A stretch of DNA of 64,000 nucleotides from assembly GCA_007922195.1 (NCBI GenBank), contig ML681995.1, positions 14,809,020-14,873,019 of the forward strand. The letters are read 5' to 3'. This DNA is from Podocnemis expansa (Eukaryota; Chordata; Testudines; Podocnemididae). The translations under genes and the position numbers were made by a program. This document shows positions 9,959 through 21,572 of the stretch, in pieces; the stretch's first letter is position 1; each line of letters opens with the position of its first letter. Under the pieces are notes generated by a model that saw only the letters and a list, made by a program, of their open reading frames with translations, ran no database searches and had not been told where the DNA came from.

Positions 9959-11365
9959 GGTTACAGTACAAAGCAAATCATAAAACCCTTACCTGGGTCT
10001 AAGCTTGTGAATATTTATCCTTCCTATGTAAGTAGGTAGATTTTCTCACAATGTCCAGGCATTTGTGGAGCTGGCTCGTTTCTCAAGAACTAGCATCCAA
10101 ATGTTTATGAAAGCATTCTCCTCTGCCATGGGCTTTCCTCAAAGGATGGATCCAGAGTTCCTTTTCCTACCCTCTGTTATGCTGAAGACAGTCATTTTTA
10201 ACTGTACATGGGCAGGCAAACCCCTTCCTTGTTGTTAAGGGGTTTTGTTTGTTTGTTTCTATCCTTCAGAGGTTAGATGCTTTGTCATTGTTTTGGATGG
10301 TTTTCTTTTGATTGCGGCAAGGGTTGACCTTAGAACCTTGGATTATCTTGCTGCAGACTAGGTAGTAGTGACAATTCTGTCCTGCTTGAATGGTTCACCA
10401 TGGAAGACACATTATCCCCAGGTGAGCAATTTCTACGCCAAGTTCATAAAGCATACTTTCAATATAAATAAATGATTCCTTAAACATTGTCCATGCATAC
10501 ACCTTGTAAGGGTTACACATACTGGCCCATTCTAAGATTTCTGCAGATACTTTACATGTTATGTTGTATAAGTAAATATCCTCTACCACATGTGGTTGGT
10601 GTCATGAGTTTGTCAGGTCTGACATGAAAGTTGTTTGCAAGGAATGAGGGACTGTTTGCCAAGAGGTCTCTGTGTCATGGTATTTACAGAGAGACATTCA
10701 TGAGGAACACTTTCAGATGCATCATTCCAAAACTTCATATCAATTCACTTATTTTTATCTGTTGTATGGATATGTTGGCAGACACCCCTGCTATTTATTT
10801 TTCCTTTATTGTATTGCTAGGGTATTACAGGGACTTTGCTAACAAGGTTGGTTGCTAAAGTTTTCTACTGCAACTCAATAAGAAGTATAAAGGTTCATAT
10901 TCATTAGCCTCTTCTTCAGTCTAAAGCTCTTTCCACTACGCAAACCACAAATTATGGAAACAAACCCCATGCAGTTTAACCCACACCATATAATACACAT
11001 TCCCTCTGACTAAAATACATACTCTTTAAAACTGGTGCAATCAAGAGCATTTCTTAACCAGCTGTGTCTATGTTTAAAAGTAGTAAATTTCCAAGGCAAC
11101 TGATCTCATAAAAAATGTCCTGTGATGAGAACTTGGAAAAGTTCTGGAAATTTTTATGGGAGTAGTATATTTTCCCCCCTTCTTCCTTGGGGTATTAATT
11201 AAAGACGCTCTCTTCCTTTTTTTGCCCAATTCAACTGAAGAGTCTCAAAGATGCACTCTTCCTTCTTTTGCCCAGTTAACTGAAGGGTCTCAAAAAGTCC
11301 ACAACCCTTTCATGTTAAAATTATCCCAGTTCCTGAGTGTTCTGTCTCTAGAATAGAAATAACTA
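9959..11365. other. No gene recognised
   Basis: Unique-looking AT-rich DNA. Frames of 64-75 codons at 10395-10858 and 11156-11356 lack any family signature. An imperfect local duplication, about 55 bp apart, is visible at 11210-11290 (cttccttt-ttgcccaattcaactgaagagtctcaaa and a second similar copy). Confidence 0.5.
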
Positions 11366-11375
11366 TATCCTCATA

Positions 11376-12049
11376 CAAGGAAAGTTCTGTGGCACCTTAA
11401 AGACTAACAAATTTCTTTGGGCATAAGCTTTTGAGGACTCCAAGCCACTTTATCAGACACAAGTGGGTTGGAGTGCATGAAAGCTTATGCCTGAAGAAAT
11501 TTAAATCATAGAGTCATTGGGTTGGAAGGGACAGGTCATCTAGTCCAACCCCCTGCCAAAAAAGCATGACCACTCCCACTAAATTATCCCAGCCAGGGTT
11601 TTGTCCAGGCGGGCCTTAAACATCTCTAAAGATGAAGATTCCACCACCTCCCTAGGTAGCCCGTTCCAGTGCTTTGCCAGTCACCTTGTAAGAAAGTTTT
11701 TCCTAATATCCAGTTCTGTCCTCTGTTACTACTGAGAACAGCTGAGCTCCATCCTTCTTGGAGCATCCCTTCAGGTAGTTGAAGGTTGCTATCAAATCCC
11801 CCCTCTGTCTTCTCTTCTGCAGGCTAAATAAACCTAGTTCCTTCAGTCTTTCTATATAGGGCTTGTGCTCCAGCCCCTTGATCATTTTTGTTGCCCTCCA
11901 CTGGACTCTTTCTAATTTGTCCATGCCCTTTTAGTAGTGGGGAGCCCAAAACTGGACACAGTATTCCAGATGCGGCCTTTAGTCTTTAAAATGCCACAGG
12001 ACTCTCGTTTTTGCTGTACACAGACTAACACAGCTACCCCTCTGGAACT
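11376..12049. mobile_element. Inverted PLE copy, split by a CR1
   Basis: The left arm (11376-11503) is antisense PLE end: tctgtggcaccttaaagactaac, gggcataagctttt. The right arm (about 11978-12049) is sense: agtctttaaaatgccacagg ... agactaacacagctacccctctggaact. Imperfect direct repeats TATCCTCATA (11366-11375) and TATCCCCATA (12050-12059) flank the whole, matching at nine of ten positions. A CR1 of 474 bp occupies the middle. Confidence 0.78.
11504..11977 (-). mobile_element. 5'-truncated CR1 with RT tail remnant
   Basis: The minus strand carries the end of a CR1 protein (frame 11924-11703: [15 protein letters not shown], then Leu-Phe-Ser-Leu-Gln-Lys-Arg-Arg) followed by the 3' tail (cattgggttggaagggac in plus orientation) ending at the atcatag octamer-like terminus near 11507. 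The 5' truncation point lies at about 11977 (ccagatgcggcct). Orientation and ends are clear. It interrupts the PLE at 11376-12049, so it is the younger insertion. Confidence 0.86.
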
Positions 12050-12084
12050 TATCCCCATATGCAGATTTAGAATCTCTCTTTCGC

Positions 12085-12087
12085 GCG

Positions 12088-12119
<32 letters not shown>

Positions 12120-12122
12120 TTT
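12085..12122. repeat. (TC)n followed by a T run
   Basis: A TC dinucleotide run of about 26 bases passes into twelve T. It is preceded by cgcgcgctc. Confidence 0.95.
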
Positions 12123-12258
12123 AAGCTCTTCTCTCTGTGGCTGAATAAAGCTCTCCACTGCTTGGGCTCAGTTTTGCCACCATAACTTGTACAGAGCAGT
12201 CCTGTCATAGTTTCAGGAGAACTACAGCTGTGTCCCCAGTCCTCTGTGGTTCACTCTA

Positions 12259-12643
12259 GGGGTGTGTTCACACAGCAGTCTTATTTCGAAACAACAGGGG
12301 TTGTTTCGAAATAAGAAAGGGCATGTTCACATGATGCACCATTGTTTTGAAACAATGGTGTTGTTTTGAAACAACTTAAACCCCATGTGGGGATGAAACA
12401 ACGTTGTTTCAAAATGATTGTTTCGAAACAATGCTGTCTGAACATGTTGTTTCGAAACAACGGTGACTCGTTTCAAAATAACTGTTGTCTGAACCTGCTA
12501 TTTCACTTTGAGCTTTTTTCCTTAATTCAAATTAACAAACTGTTAATTCGAATTAACTTATTTCGAAATAAGGCATTATTTCGATACAGCTTGTATCGAA
12601 ACAACTTGTATCGAAATAACCCCCTGTGTGTGAACAGTGCTCA
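12259..12643. mobile_element. Palindrome-rich MITE, ATTTCGAAAT dialect
   Basis: Termini ggggtgtgttcacaca and tgtgtgaacagtgct are inverted repeats. The interior is made of words such as ttatttcgaaacaac, gttgtttcgaaataag, tgttttgaaacaa and attcgaattaac. Coding frames of about 100 codons across it come from the repeated words. Confidence 0.75.
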
Positions 12644-12649
12644 GTCAGG

Positions 12650-13408
12650 TCTCAGATCTTCTGCTGTCTTATAGGTATGGGCAGTTCTGATCACTCTTTT
12701 TAAATCAGGCTGTTGAAGGTCACAGCTGGATTTAGGGGCTGGTGACCATCTGGAGTGCCCTGGGTTGGGAGGCACTAGGGTCAGGGTGCTGTTTTTATTA
12801 TTAGCTACAAAAAAAAATGTAGAATGCATAAAGCAAAATGTTTCCGGTCTTCGTTATGTGGCTGCATTATTCATTAAGCTCCTAGAATGTTCTGGACCTT
12901 TGTAGAATCTAATGGAACCACGCTAACTTTCTGAGAACTACATTCACAATGGCAAAAATGAGAAAAGCGACCTTTTGAACTGAACTAGGGTGAACATCTT
13001 AAGACCATCACCTACTGTAACTCTATATAATATTGCTCCACAGATAATATTGGTGGACCACATTTAATATTGGTGGTCGACATTTATTATCGGAGTTCAG
13101 TTTCTTGATGTTAGCACAATTCAAATATCCTTAAAATTAAAAAGTTTCTGTAAGTTTGGAGGAAAAATTGAACAAAGATTTACAGATCCCAGTATGGAAA
13201 TTTATCATCTTATATGACAAAGATAAATTGTGCATTCAAATTACTCATCAAAGTCTTGGTATGGGCTATAAATGCAATTAAAAATAAAGTATTCAAAAGT
13301 TTAACAAATAGAGGGGTGGATGCTAAAGTCATTCTTCACCTGGGGTCCCATTTGGTCTAGGAGTGGCCTTGTTTAAGGATGCTCAGCTCCCTGCTTTACA
13401 GTGTGATA
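12650..13408. other. No gene recognised
   Basis: Unique sequence between two MITEs. A short local duplication at 13040-13088 repeats attggtgg(a/t)c-acattta. Confidence 0.5.
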
Positions 13409-13416
13409 TCCTAAGC

Positions 13417-13626
13417 CAGGGGTCTCAAACTCAAATCACCATGAGGACCGCATGAGGACTAGTTGAGGGCTGCATGAGGACTAGAACGTTAGCCCAAGGG
13501 CTACACCACTGAAACCTTTTCATACAACAATATTGCAAATATTGGTAACAATAGTGTTGTTGCAGGCTGCAGAAAATAGCATTAGGGGCTGCATGTGGCC
13601 CACGGGCTGTGTGTTTGAGACCCCTG
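13417..13626 (+). mobile_element. hAT-type MITE, 210 bp
   Basis: Perfect 14-bp inverted termini caggggtctcaaac and gtttgagacccctg are bounded by the perfect 8-bp duplication TCCTAAGC (13409-13416 and 13627-13634). An 8-bp duplication with CAGG termini is the hAT hallmark. The interior carries ccatgaggac repeats and a central AT-rich part (caatattgcaaatattgg). The same family, in the other orientation, is at 62058-63488. Confidence 0.95.
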
Positions 13627-13639
13627 TCCTAAGCAAACC

Positions 13640-14058
13640 AGTCTGCCTAAAGGCCAGCTCAGTGCTTTGCTTTCTTTTTAAGGGCTGTGGTTAGAGCACG
13701 GGCAGCCATTACACAGTACAGAGAAAACATGTAAAAACCGTTAAATGTTCCTACAAGCTTACCAAGAAGCACTTATCAGTTTTATAGGGGCCCAGGAGTC
13801 CAAAGTCTTTCCAACCTTTCTGCAAAGGTGGGGTCTTTGGACAAAATGTCCTATTCCTTTGCTGAATTAGAAAGAAGGCTCTATGTCAGTTCAAACTCTC
13901 TTTTTTTACACTAAAAGACCCTTCTTTGTTCTGCTCTCTGGAAAACCCAGGTTGAAACATTATATGCAAGCATCTCTGGAGATATTTAGTCTTAGAGACT
14001 CACCTGAATAATAATCTGCGGTTTTTAATTCCCATAGGGAACTGGAGTAAGCCTGCTT
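13640..14058. other. No gene recognised
   Basis: The segment ggttagagcacgggca at 13689-13704 resembles the start of a MIR element but nothing else supports this. The rest is unassigned. Confidence 0.4.
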
Positions 14059-14186
14059 CATATCATATATCATATCATAGGGCTGGAAGGGACCTCATGA
14101 GATCATCAAGTCCAACCCCCTGGGAATTGAACCCAGGACCTTCTGCATGTTAAGCAGTGGTGTTAGCCACTACACTATTTGCAGGG
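14059..14186 (-). mobile_element. SINE: tRNA-Val-like head with CR1 tail
   Basis: Reading the minus strand, 14186-14121 looks like a tRNA. A box A region is TAGTGTAGTGG (14177-14167). An anticodon stem-loop ctgc-TTAACAT-gcag carries anticodon AAC (14151-14149), and box B is GGTTCAATTCC (14133-14123). This resembles vertebrate tRNA-Val(AAC). Immediately after it come ccagggggttggacttgatgatctc and gaggtcccttccagccctatgat, the CR1 3' tail, ending in ATGAT-type repeats (14088-14059). A pol III head joined to a LINE tail is the standard SINE design, and implies that CR1 enzymes moved it. The head is about 66 nt, slightly short. The family name is not assigned. Confidence 0.8.
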
Positions 14187-14189
14187 CTT

Positions 14190-17033
14190 ATGAAGTAGAA
14201 CAAACTTTTACATTAACGAAAGCTCCCCCCGCACACCACCAAGATATGTAAAGTTGCAGTATCTGCCACAAGTACTACTCTGCATTTGAGATCCTGGCCC
14301 CATGGACATTTGGAGTCAGCTCCTACTTAATTTAGTGGAGCCAAGACTTCTTCCCACATGAGTTAGGATGACAGAACATAATTTGATGGCTTTTCCTTTC
14401 TTGCTTTCAAGATTTTTGTGCTTAATGTTTGACAGCATCAGGTTTTTGCAGGCCTGACTTTACAGCTGAGACATCTGCTCATGTACAGCCCTTCACAAAC
14501 AAACAGGAAGGTTAGTAAAGTTGGGCAATATTTTTTCAAACAAGAAGAAGGGAAATTATATGGATGCCTTTTTTAGTCAAAATGTTTTATTTAATGAAGA
14601 TTGTTTTGTATATATGAAATTTCTGAAAATGATTTCTTATTCTGAATTGTTTCAATCCTGCTATGTATCTAAAACATTTCAAAAATGAAAATTGCTTATT
14701 TACAACTTGATTGAGGAGAATGTTTCAATGGAAATTTTGATAAGAGGTGTACAAAAGTATTTAGAATTCAAATAGGAATCATTAATATTATCTGTATTTT
14801 TTCCATTTTTCTGAATTACTATAGTAGATATGTTTGGCTAAACGGTTTTGATTTCATTCACCTAATCCTACAAGAAAACCCTCTCCCTTGGAAATGATTG
14901 TTTCTGAGAGATGAAAAAGTGAGTAGTAACAGTGTCTTTGGCAGCTATCAAGTGGCATAATTCTAGTGATTTCAATGACATGCATAGAGAGGGTTTTGGA
15001 AAACATTTACAACATATTTAAGAAGCTACTTATTTCAGACATAAACTGTATAAAATGTTAAGGAGTGTAGAGAAGTGAATGTAAAAACCAAACAAAAAAG
15101 CCGAGGGAATACGATTAAAGAGCATGAAACATAAAGTTTTACTAGCTAAAGGTACAAAAAAAAGTTTCGGTGAGGAACAGGTAGTATTGGGAGAGGGATC
15201 AACAGAGGTATATATAGGTTTTGGCTCCATCCTTCATAGCCGTTTATTCCGTGAATGACCTGTCTATTATTTTTATCGCCCTCTAAATACATTTTGTGCT
15301 GGTGTAAGGAACCTTGAGCAGCATGAACGTTGGTGAATCCTACAACTTACTTGAAATGAGAGAGAGAAATACTAGGTGGAGGTATGTGCTTCTTGGTCAG
15401 TCTGTCCACCCATAAGATGGAAAATAACTGGGACTATGAGGGGGAAAAAAAGGAAGCAAAAGCTTCATTCAAGGTGGGGTGGGGAGGGAACATTTCAAGC
15501 CTGTCTGCCACACAACTCAGTAGGAATGTAATCTTGTATCTGCACTTTCACTCCTTCCAGGATACATTCAGAGACTGATTCTGATCTTGTACTCTTTCTG
15601 TTAACCATGTGCATTCAGTGGAGTAGTATTGATGTAAAAAGGGGTTATGTTAAACCAGAAACAAGCCCAAAAATTATTTTGCCAGCACAATAATAAAAGC
15701 CCAGCATCATTTCAAAATATGTACATAACAAATTCACTAACCAGGGGTAACCACAGAAACTTTGACTCCAGGTCCACAGTCATTACAATGCAGTGACTCA
15801 AGTAATTTGAGTCCATTGGATTTATTTCCTAGAGGCCAATTTATTGGTCCAAATAATTCCAAAACATCTGTGAGAACTAGATATAAAAGCTGGTATTCCC
15901 TTGTGCCGGAATGACGTATGGAGGGGAATGGAAATGTCCTTCTACTGGAACAGATTATGGCTTCTAACCCCAAACTCACAGCTCTGCTACAGGCACTTGC
16001 ACCAGCGCTCCTTGATTACATGCCACTACCAAAAACATGTCTCTGAAGGTACCAGGTTTTCTGGCACATCCCCGATTCATGTAAGACGCTGAACTCCCCT
16101 GCAGAAGATAAGAGGAGCTGTATTGCTGCAAGCTTTCAGAATCTTGTGAATGTGTAGAAGCATTTCCTGTTGTTTTGGGGGAACTTAAAGTTAACCTTAG
16201 TCCAGGCCTGCTCCCCTACTCAAGTGTGGTGTCTTAAAACACTCAGAGTCCCCACAGTTGAGTTTCCAGGGGACTTGGTATGGGGAGGGTTCAGTATGTC
16301 ATGGAAATAGCACTTGGCTCTTCCAGATTTCCACAACCCAGTTGTATGATTGTACAGGCTCATAAGTGGAATGAACACTGTGAACCAAAATTGTAGGTCA
16401 CTAAATGGCCGTTGTGGAATGAAAGCAAACTAATGATTTCATTAAGAATATTGCCATTGGGAAGGATTAAGCCCTTTACTCCTTTTTTTCTTTTTCAGGT
16501 TTCTACTGGGCGGTTCATCTTAATTTCATATCACTGTTAACTTATATAGAGTGATTCTTTGGTACTGAATGATGATTACACTAAATGGAAACAGCCTGCA
16601 CCATATGACTAGAAAATATGAACAATTGTACCATTTACTTGGGAGTTTTTGGTTTCTAGAATGTAAAAGAAGCATTAAACGAGTGTTATTGTGCAGATGA
16701 ATCTATGTGAGAAGACGCAGAATTATTACATGCTCTCAAGAGTAAATTATTTAATGCAGTCTTAAAATTGCACATTGTTAATGTATGTAATTAAGTGTAA
16801 TCCTTGTTTCAGATGTCAGATCAGGTTTACAGTATTGCATTTTCTTTACTCAGCTAGCAGAGCTGTAGAATTGAAAGCTTCTATGGCTTACAGGCATTCA
16901 CACCACCTTCAATTGGCCAGACTCAATGCCAGGTGTTTTATAAAGTGATTAAACTCCAGTTTATTAGACTTGAAAGCTTTTAACGTAGTCTGAAAATGAT
17001 AGCACAGTTGAAGAACTGGCATCTTTGGGATGC

Positions 17034-17034
<1 letters not shown>
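14190..17034. other. Unique DNA without a recognised gene
   Basis: AT-rich, with frames no longer than 80 codons and no family signature. No repeats were recognised, making this one of the longest repeat-poor stretches of the window. Confidence 0.55.

Positions 17035-17082
<48 letters not shown>
17035..17082. repeat. (CA)n microsatellite
   Basis: An uninterrupted CA run of about 24 units. A 74-codon frame passing through it is an artefact. Confidence 0.98.
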
Positions 17083-17086
<4 letters not shown>

Positions 17087-18337
17087 ATTTCAAACATGAT
17101 CCTGATTCTCCATTGCTTTGCACCTTGAGTCATCAGTATGGTTCTATGGAAAGTGGCTGACTGATTTGGAAGTGTTTTATGCGAGTTTCACACAGTTGTG
17201 AATGATTTCATAAGATGTAAGGCAGTGGAGGATCAGAATTTTATTTGAAAGTAGCTCACCACTCAAAATGGAGTCCCACTTTCAAGGGAGCTCAGCTCCC
17301 ATTTAGACACCCAAATACACAGCCAGATTATCAAAGGAGCTCAATCTTTGGGGACATGTTGAACACTGAATGTTCTTGAAACTCTGGCTCCATGTTTCCC
17401 AACTCCTAGGTTCCATCTTGAGAGGTGCTGAGCCCTGCATCTGGAGTGGGGTTTCTGTCATGGAAAAATCTCAAAAAGAAAAATTGTCTGAATGTTCAGA
17501 GGAAAATTTGGAATTTAAAAGATTTTTTTGTGGGTTTTTTTGTGTGTGGGTTTAATTTTGGCTACAATTACAGTTTTCCAGTCTTCCATTTTGCAAGTGA
17601 AAACTGAAAATGATTGAAAGAAGCAGGTATGTTTCATTATAATTTTCCTGGAATCAAAACACAATTTTTCTTCAGTGGAAAAAAGCATGGCAGAAACTCC
17701 CATTTTGCTCAGCCATATTGTAAGATGCTTCTCTCTCACTGCCAGTGCCCCTGTAAGCTTGCACGAAAGTGGGTGTGATTGAAGAGACAAGCTGGAGGGA
17801 CAGGATGGAAACAAAGTGTTCTTACGGTGGACGTCTGGCCTCCTGCCAGCTACAGGGGAGGCAGGCACTGCTGTGTCAGGACTTTGACTACATTAAAAGT
17901 TTTGTTGGAATTTTACATAACGTGGTCTCACCTCATTCCTTTGGATACCCAGTATGTTACCGTATTCAATTTACATTCTAGTGTAGAATACAGAAATAGC
18001 CCAATTAATTTTAATGATGTGGTGAACAAATGTAGGACTATAGTACATCAAATAAACAGCAACGCTTTTTTCCCTCCTAAATTTTGAGTATCAAATTTAC
18101 ACCAATATGATGGTTTCTATTGTAATTTCAAGGTACTTAAAGTAGGAAATGACAGGTGGCTCATTTGTGATGCCATTCATTTATTACATGTTATGCCCCC
18201 TTCTATTCAGAAAATGAATGTCTGATCCTTGATGCTTTCCAGTACACAAGTTGAAAAATGCACAGGGTAGTACAGAGAAAGTAGAACAATAATTTATATC
18301 CCCCCTTCTTCATAATACAAGAACAAGGGTAAACATA
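17083..18337. other. No gene recognised
   Basis: Unique sequence. The frames around 17515-17868 and 17769-18087 overlap on both strands and show no recognisable domain. Confidence 0.5.
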
Positions 18338-18741
18338 GGGCACGTCTACACGGCTCTTTTATTTTGAAATAACACGCATTATTTCGAAATAAAAAAAATT
18401 TAGTCTACACGACGTATCGATATTTTGAAAGGACGGACCTCGTCCTTTCGAAATAACAATCGTTATTTTGAAAAAGTTAAACCTACCCCCCCCCAAAATA
18501 GCCGTTATTTCGAAACAGATGTTTCGAAATAACGGCTTTAGACCCGTTGTTTTGAAACAACAGTTCGAAACAGCGGTTCCATTGCCGTTATTTCAAAACA
18601 TCCGTTTCGAAATAACGGCTGTTTTGATCCCGCGGTTTCCCTTATTTCAAAAGGGCTCCTTTCGAAATAAGGGTTTTATTTCGAAATCGGTCCTTTCGAA
18701 AGGACTGATTTCGAAATAAAGCTGTCTGTGTAGACGTGGCC
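18338..18741. mobile_element. Palindrome-rich MITE, ATTTCGAAAT dialect, well preserved
   Basis: Inverted ends gggcacgtctacac and gtgtagacgtggcc enclose about fourteen words built on TTTCGAAA or TTTTGAAA, for example cgttatttcgaaac, gtttcgaaataacggc and ccttatttcaaaagg. Flanking trinucleotides ata and tta are compatible with a 3-bp duplication carrying one change. CpG dinucleotides are still frequent, which suggests a recent copy. Confidence 0.85.
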
Positions 18742-18954
18742 TTAGTGAAATTGAAAGGTAGCAATTTCAAAGCAGACAAAAGGAAACACTTACCAACATA
18801 ATGAGTAACAGTCTGTGCTTATTGCTACGTTATATTACTGAGGACAAAAGCTTAACTGGCTCTTTTTTAAAGGATTTTGATATTTATATGGATAACAAGA
18901 GTATCCAGAGTTAAAATGAGAAGAATTAAAAACAGACAAATAAAAACAAATGAC

Positions 18955-19118
18955 TTTTGAGTGGGATATATAACCTCATGCTGCAGGGCACATATTTTAC
19001 CTGGGGAGAGGTTATTCCATAACTGTCTTCTGTAAGGTTTCTTGCACCTCCCTCTAAATCATATTTGAGACAAAATATTGAGCTAGATGGATAATTGATC
19101 TGATCCAGTTTGTTAATT
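18955..19118 (+). mobile_element. Old CR1-type LINE 3' tail, sense
   Basis: The blocks ctcatgctgcagggcac, gaggttattccataactg, ggtttcttgcacc and attgagctagatggataattgatctgatccag are the sense-strand counterpart of the tail seen antisense at 6042-6100. It is diverged. Confidence 0.65.
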
Positions 19119-19887
19119 ACTATGCACCAAGCACATAAGGAATAGTTGTGTGTATAGAATACAGCTTCCTAAATTCCTAAACATAGGGGTCGATAGCTGT
19201 ATGGTATCTATATAACCTATGTTCAGTACAAAAAATAAAAAGTTTAACTAAAGAGTTTTTTTTTTTTGAAAGACAAAGAGATGAATACATGGTTAAGAAC
19301 CCAGATCTAAAGTCTGAAGTTTGGTCCCTCTTTATCTCCCTTTCATCATCCTCCAAAATCCCCAACCCCTAACCAAAATATAGATTTTGTTGTGATAGCC
19401 AATTGTTGGTATATATGGGATAGGGACATGGCAGTGGAGCATATTGCTTCCTATGCAGCTGTGGCTGACAGAAGTTGCACACCCTTCTAGAAATTATGAT
19501 GCAAGAGAGTAATATACAGTAATTGATGCATTGAACAATAGTCCGAGTAAAGCTGATCACACTTCGGTACTGACAGGACATATAAATAGAATCTGCAATT
19601 AAAGGACATGATGATCTTAAAGACTGTAACTTAAATGAAGGGTTCAGTACAACAGGCAGAATGATAAATGGTGTGTGCTAATAAAGGAAAATACTGAACT
19701 CCCTACATAATCATAAGTTAGTAGAATAGAATATCAAAGTGCTCAGACATTTCCATGCCCATGAGACCCATTTGCAAGTGTCCAAAATTAATCTTCTGTG
19801 AGGTTATAATGAAATAATGAGATCAATGTCAATGGATACATTAGGACTGTGTATGAGGTAAATAGGTGAAATTCAAAGCATCTAACT
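19119..19887. other. No gene recognised
   Basis: AT-rich sequence with a T run at 19256-19267. No supported coding region. Confidence 0.5.
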
Positions 19888-20038
19888 GCTGGAAACTTGG
19901 AATGGATAGCAGGACATGGATTATTTAATAATTAACCTGTGCTGCTCTTGTCCTCTGAAGCATCTGGCACTGGTCATTTTCCAAAATCAGGATATTGGGC
20001 TAATGGACCATTAGTCTGATCCTGTTTGGCTGGTGTGT
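19888..20038 (+). mobile_element. Old CR1-type LINE 3' tail, sense
   Basis: The order ggaaacttggaatgg, ggacatggattatttaataattaacctg, cctctgaagcatctggcactgg and attgggctaatggaccattagtctgatcctg matches the same LINE family. A GT and T-rich tract (20032-20060) follows and may be the decayed tail. Confidence 0.65.
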
Positions 20039-20060
20039 GTGTGTTTTTTTTTTTTTTTTG

Positions 20061-20808
20061 TTTTGTTTTGTTATTTTATGATGTCCTGTTGAGTGGAGTT
20101 ACATCAGAAACGAATCTGTCCCTGTCTAAATAAAACACAAGATACACCTTAGTTTCAGGAACAATGTGCTCCTGTTCTTTGAGACAAGTGGCATATGGAA
20201 GACCTTGGCTGTGACAGAGCCATAAACTCCATCCACCACCTAGATTTAACAGATTTGCTAATAGTTAATGGAATCCAGTGTTTTCATTGAGCCTATGCAG
20301 TCTTTTACTCTTTGAATGGTACTTTTACAGATGCTTTATTTCTGTGGATCTTTGATTCCTATGGTTCAGATAAACTGGAGAAGTTCTTAGGAGTGACACT
20401 TTATTTTCACAAGCACAGATCTCATGGAAATATTGGGGAAGAGTGAACCAGTTCTGCAGAATAAGAACCTATCTTCCAAAACTTTGCCCAGGCAGATCAA
20501 AAGTGTTTTCAGTTTGTTATTGGAATGGCTTATGGACTTGTTTAAGCACACAGGTTGCAGTTTTTAAACTATGTTGGTATTGTTAAAACAGTACAATATG
20601 CATTCAGTTATACAAGTAGAAAAATCTTTATACTCGTACAGCTGTCCCTATATGGGAAATGAAATAAACTGTGTTGGAGTAAGGCACCTTTGTGTTGATA
20701 TAATTTCATCCATGTTAGAGGGATTTGTACCAGTATAATTAAACCAGCAAAACATCATCCCAGTCTCCCCACCACAGTGTCCCATGCATTCATTTTTCTA
20801 TCCCATAT
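20061..20808. other. No gene recognised
   Basis: Unique sequence without family signatures. Confidence 0.5.
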
Positions 20809-21572
20809 GTAACCCTTCTGCCAGAGCAGGCTGGCAGGACAAGGGCCAGGTTCTATATCTAGGGGTTTCCCAATGACACGACACTACCAACTGGCTTGAG
20901 CCCCCACCCAGATTTCTGGGAATCCTGCGCTGTGCCCTGGGTGCCCAAAAGGGGTAAGGCTTCCCCACTTGGAAGCATGAGTCTGAGTGTAATAGATGGA
21001 GCTTTTATAGCCATAAAACAAAAATGCAAAAGGCCAAATACAGAGATCCGTACTACTTGATGAAATTTAGTATAGACCAAAGTTTCCAATAACCCACACC
21101 GCATAACAGAACATACAAACTTGATAACAAAACTGGCACTGATCTGGAGAATCAGTGCTAACTAGGCTCCCAGCCAATCCTAAAGTACGTAGGGAATGTC
21201 TTTCACACCAGCTGTCCACTGACACCATCTACCGGTCACTCACTCAACCCTCTAGAACAGACTTCTCGGCTCTGTCCACCATCCGCCAGCTCCGCCCTCC
21301 AGTTACTCAGATCACCCAGCTCACCATTCGCTCCACCCACTGGCGCTGCCTGCCCCTCATGTCACCCAGCTCACCACTGGCCACTCTCACCCACCAGCTC
21401 CACTTGCTGGTTACCCCATCACTGCTTCAACTCAGAAATAGCATACCTTTCTTTAAGCTCTCTGATTATAATTATCAGCTCTCTCAGTTTCTAGCAGCTG
21501 TTAATCCACTACTTCTATAACAAAGAACAGAAAACACAATAGGAAAGATGACAAAGCGTCCCAGGCATTACA
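20809..21572. repeat. Possible solo LTR or other dispersed repeat
   Basis: It opens TGTAACCCTTCTGCC and a candidate end ...GGCATTACA lies at about 21572, giving TGTAA...TTACA-type ends over about 760 bp. No target duplication matches. The 121-codon frame at 21155 is rich in Ser, Thr, Pro and Leu with no domain. This is a weak call based on ends and on texture unlike the flanks. Confidence 0.25.

Noticed and set aside
14121..14186. Functional tRNA-Val gene
   Set aside because: The head is degenerate, slightly short, lacks a clean acceptor stem and is fused to a CR1 tail, so it is a SINE head.
16909..17133. Frame with a Cys-Val repeat
   Set aside because: Read-through of the CA microsatellite.
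20809..21572. Firm call as an ERV solo LTR
   Set aside because: TG...CA-like ends exist but no matching target duplication, TATA/AATAAA pair or second copy was found; kept only as a weak repeat call.
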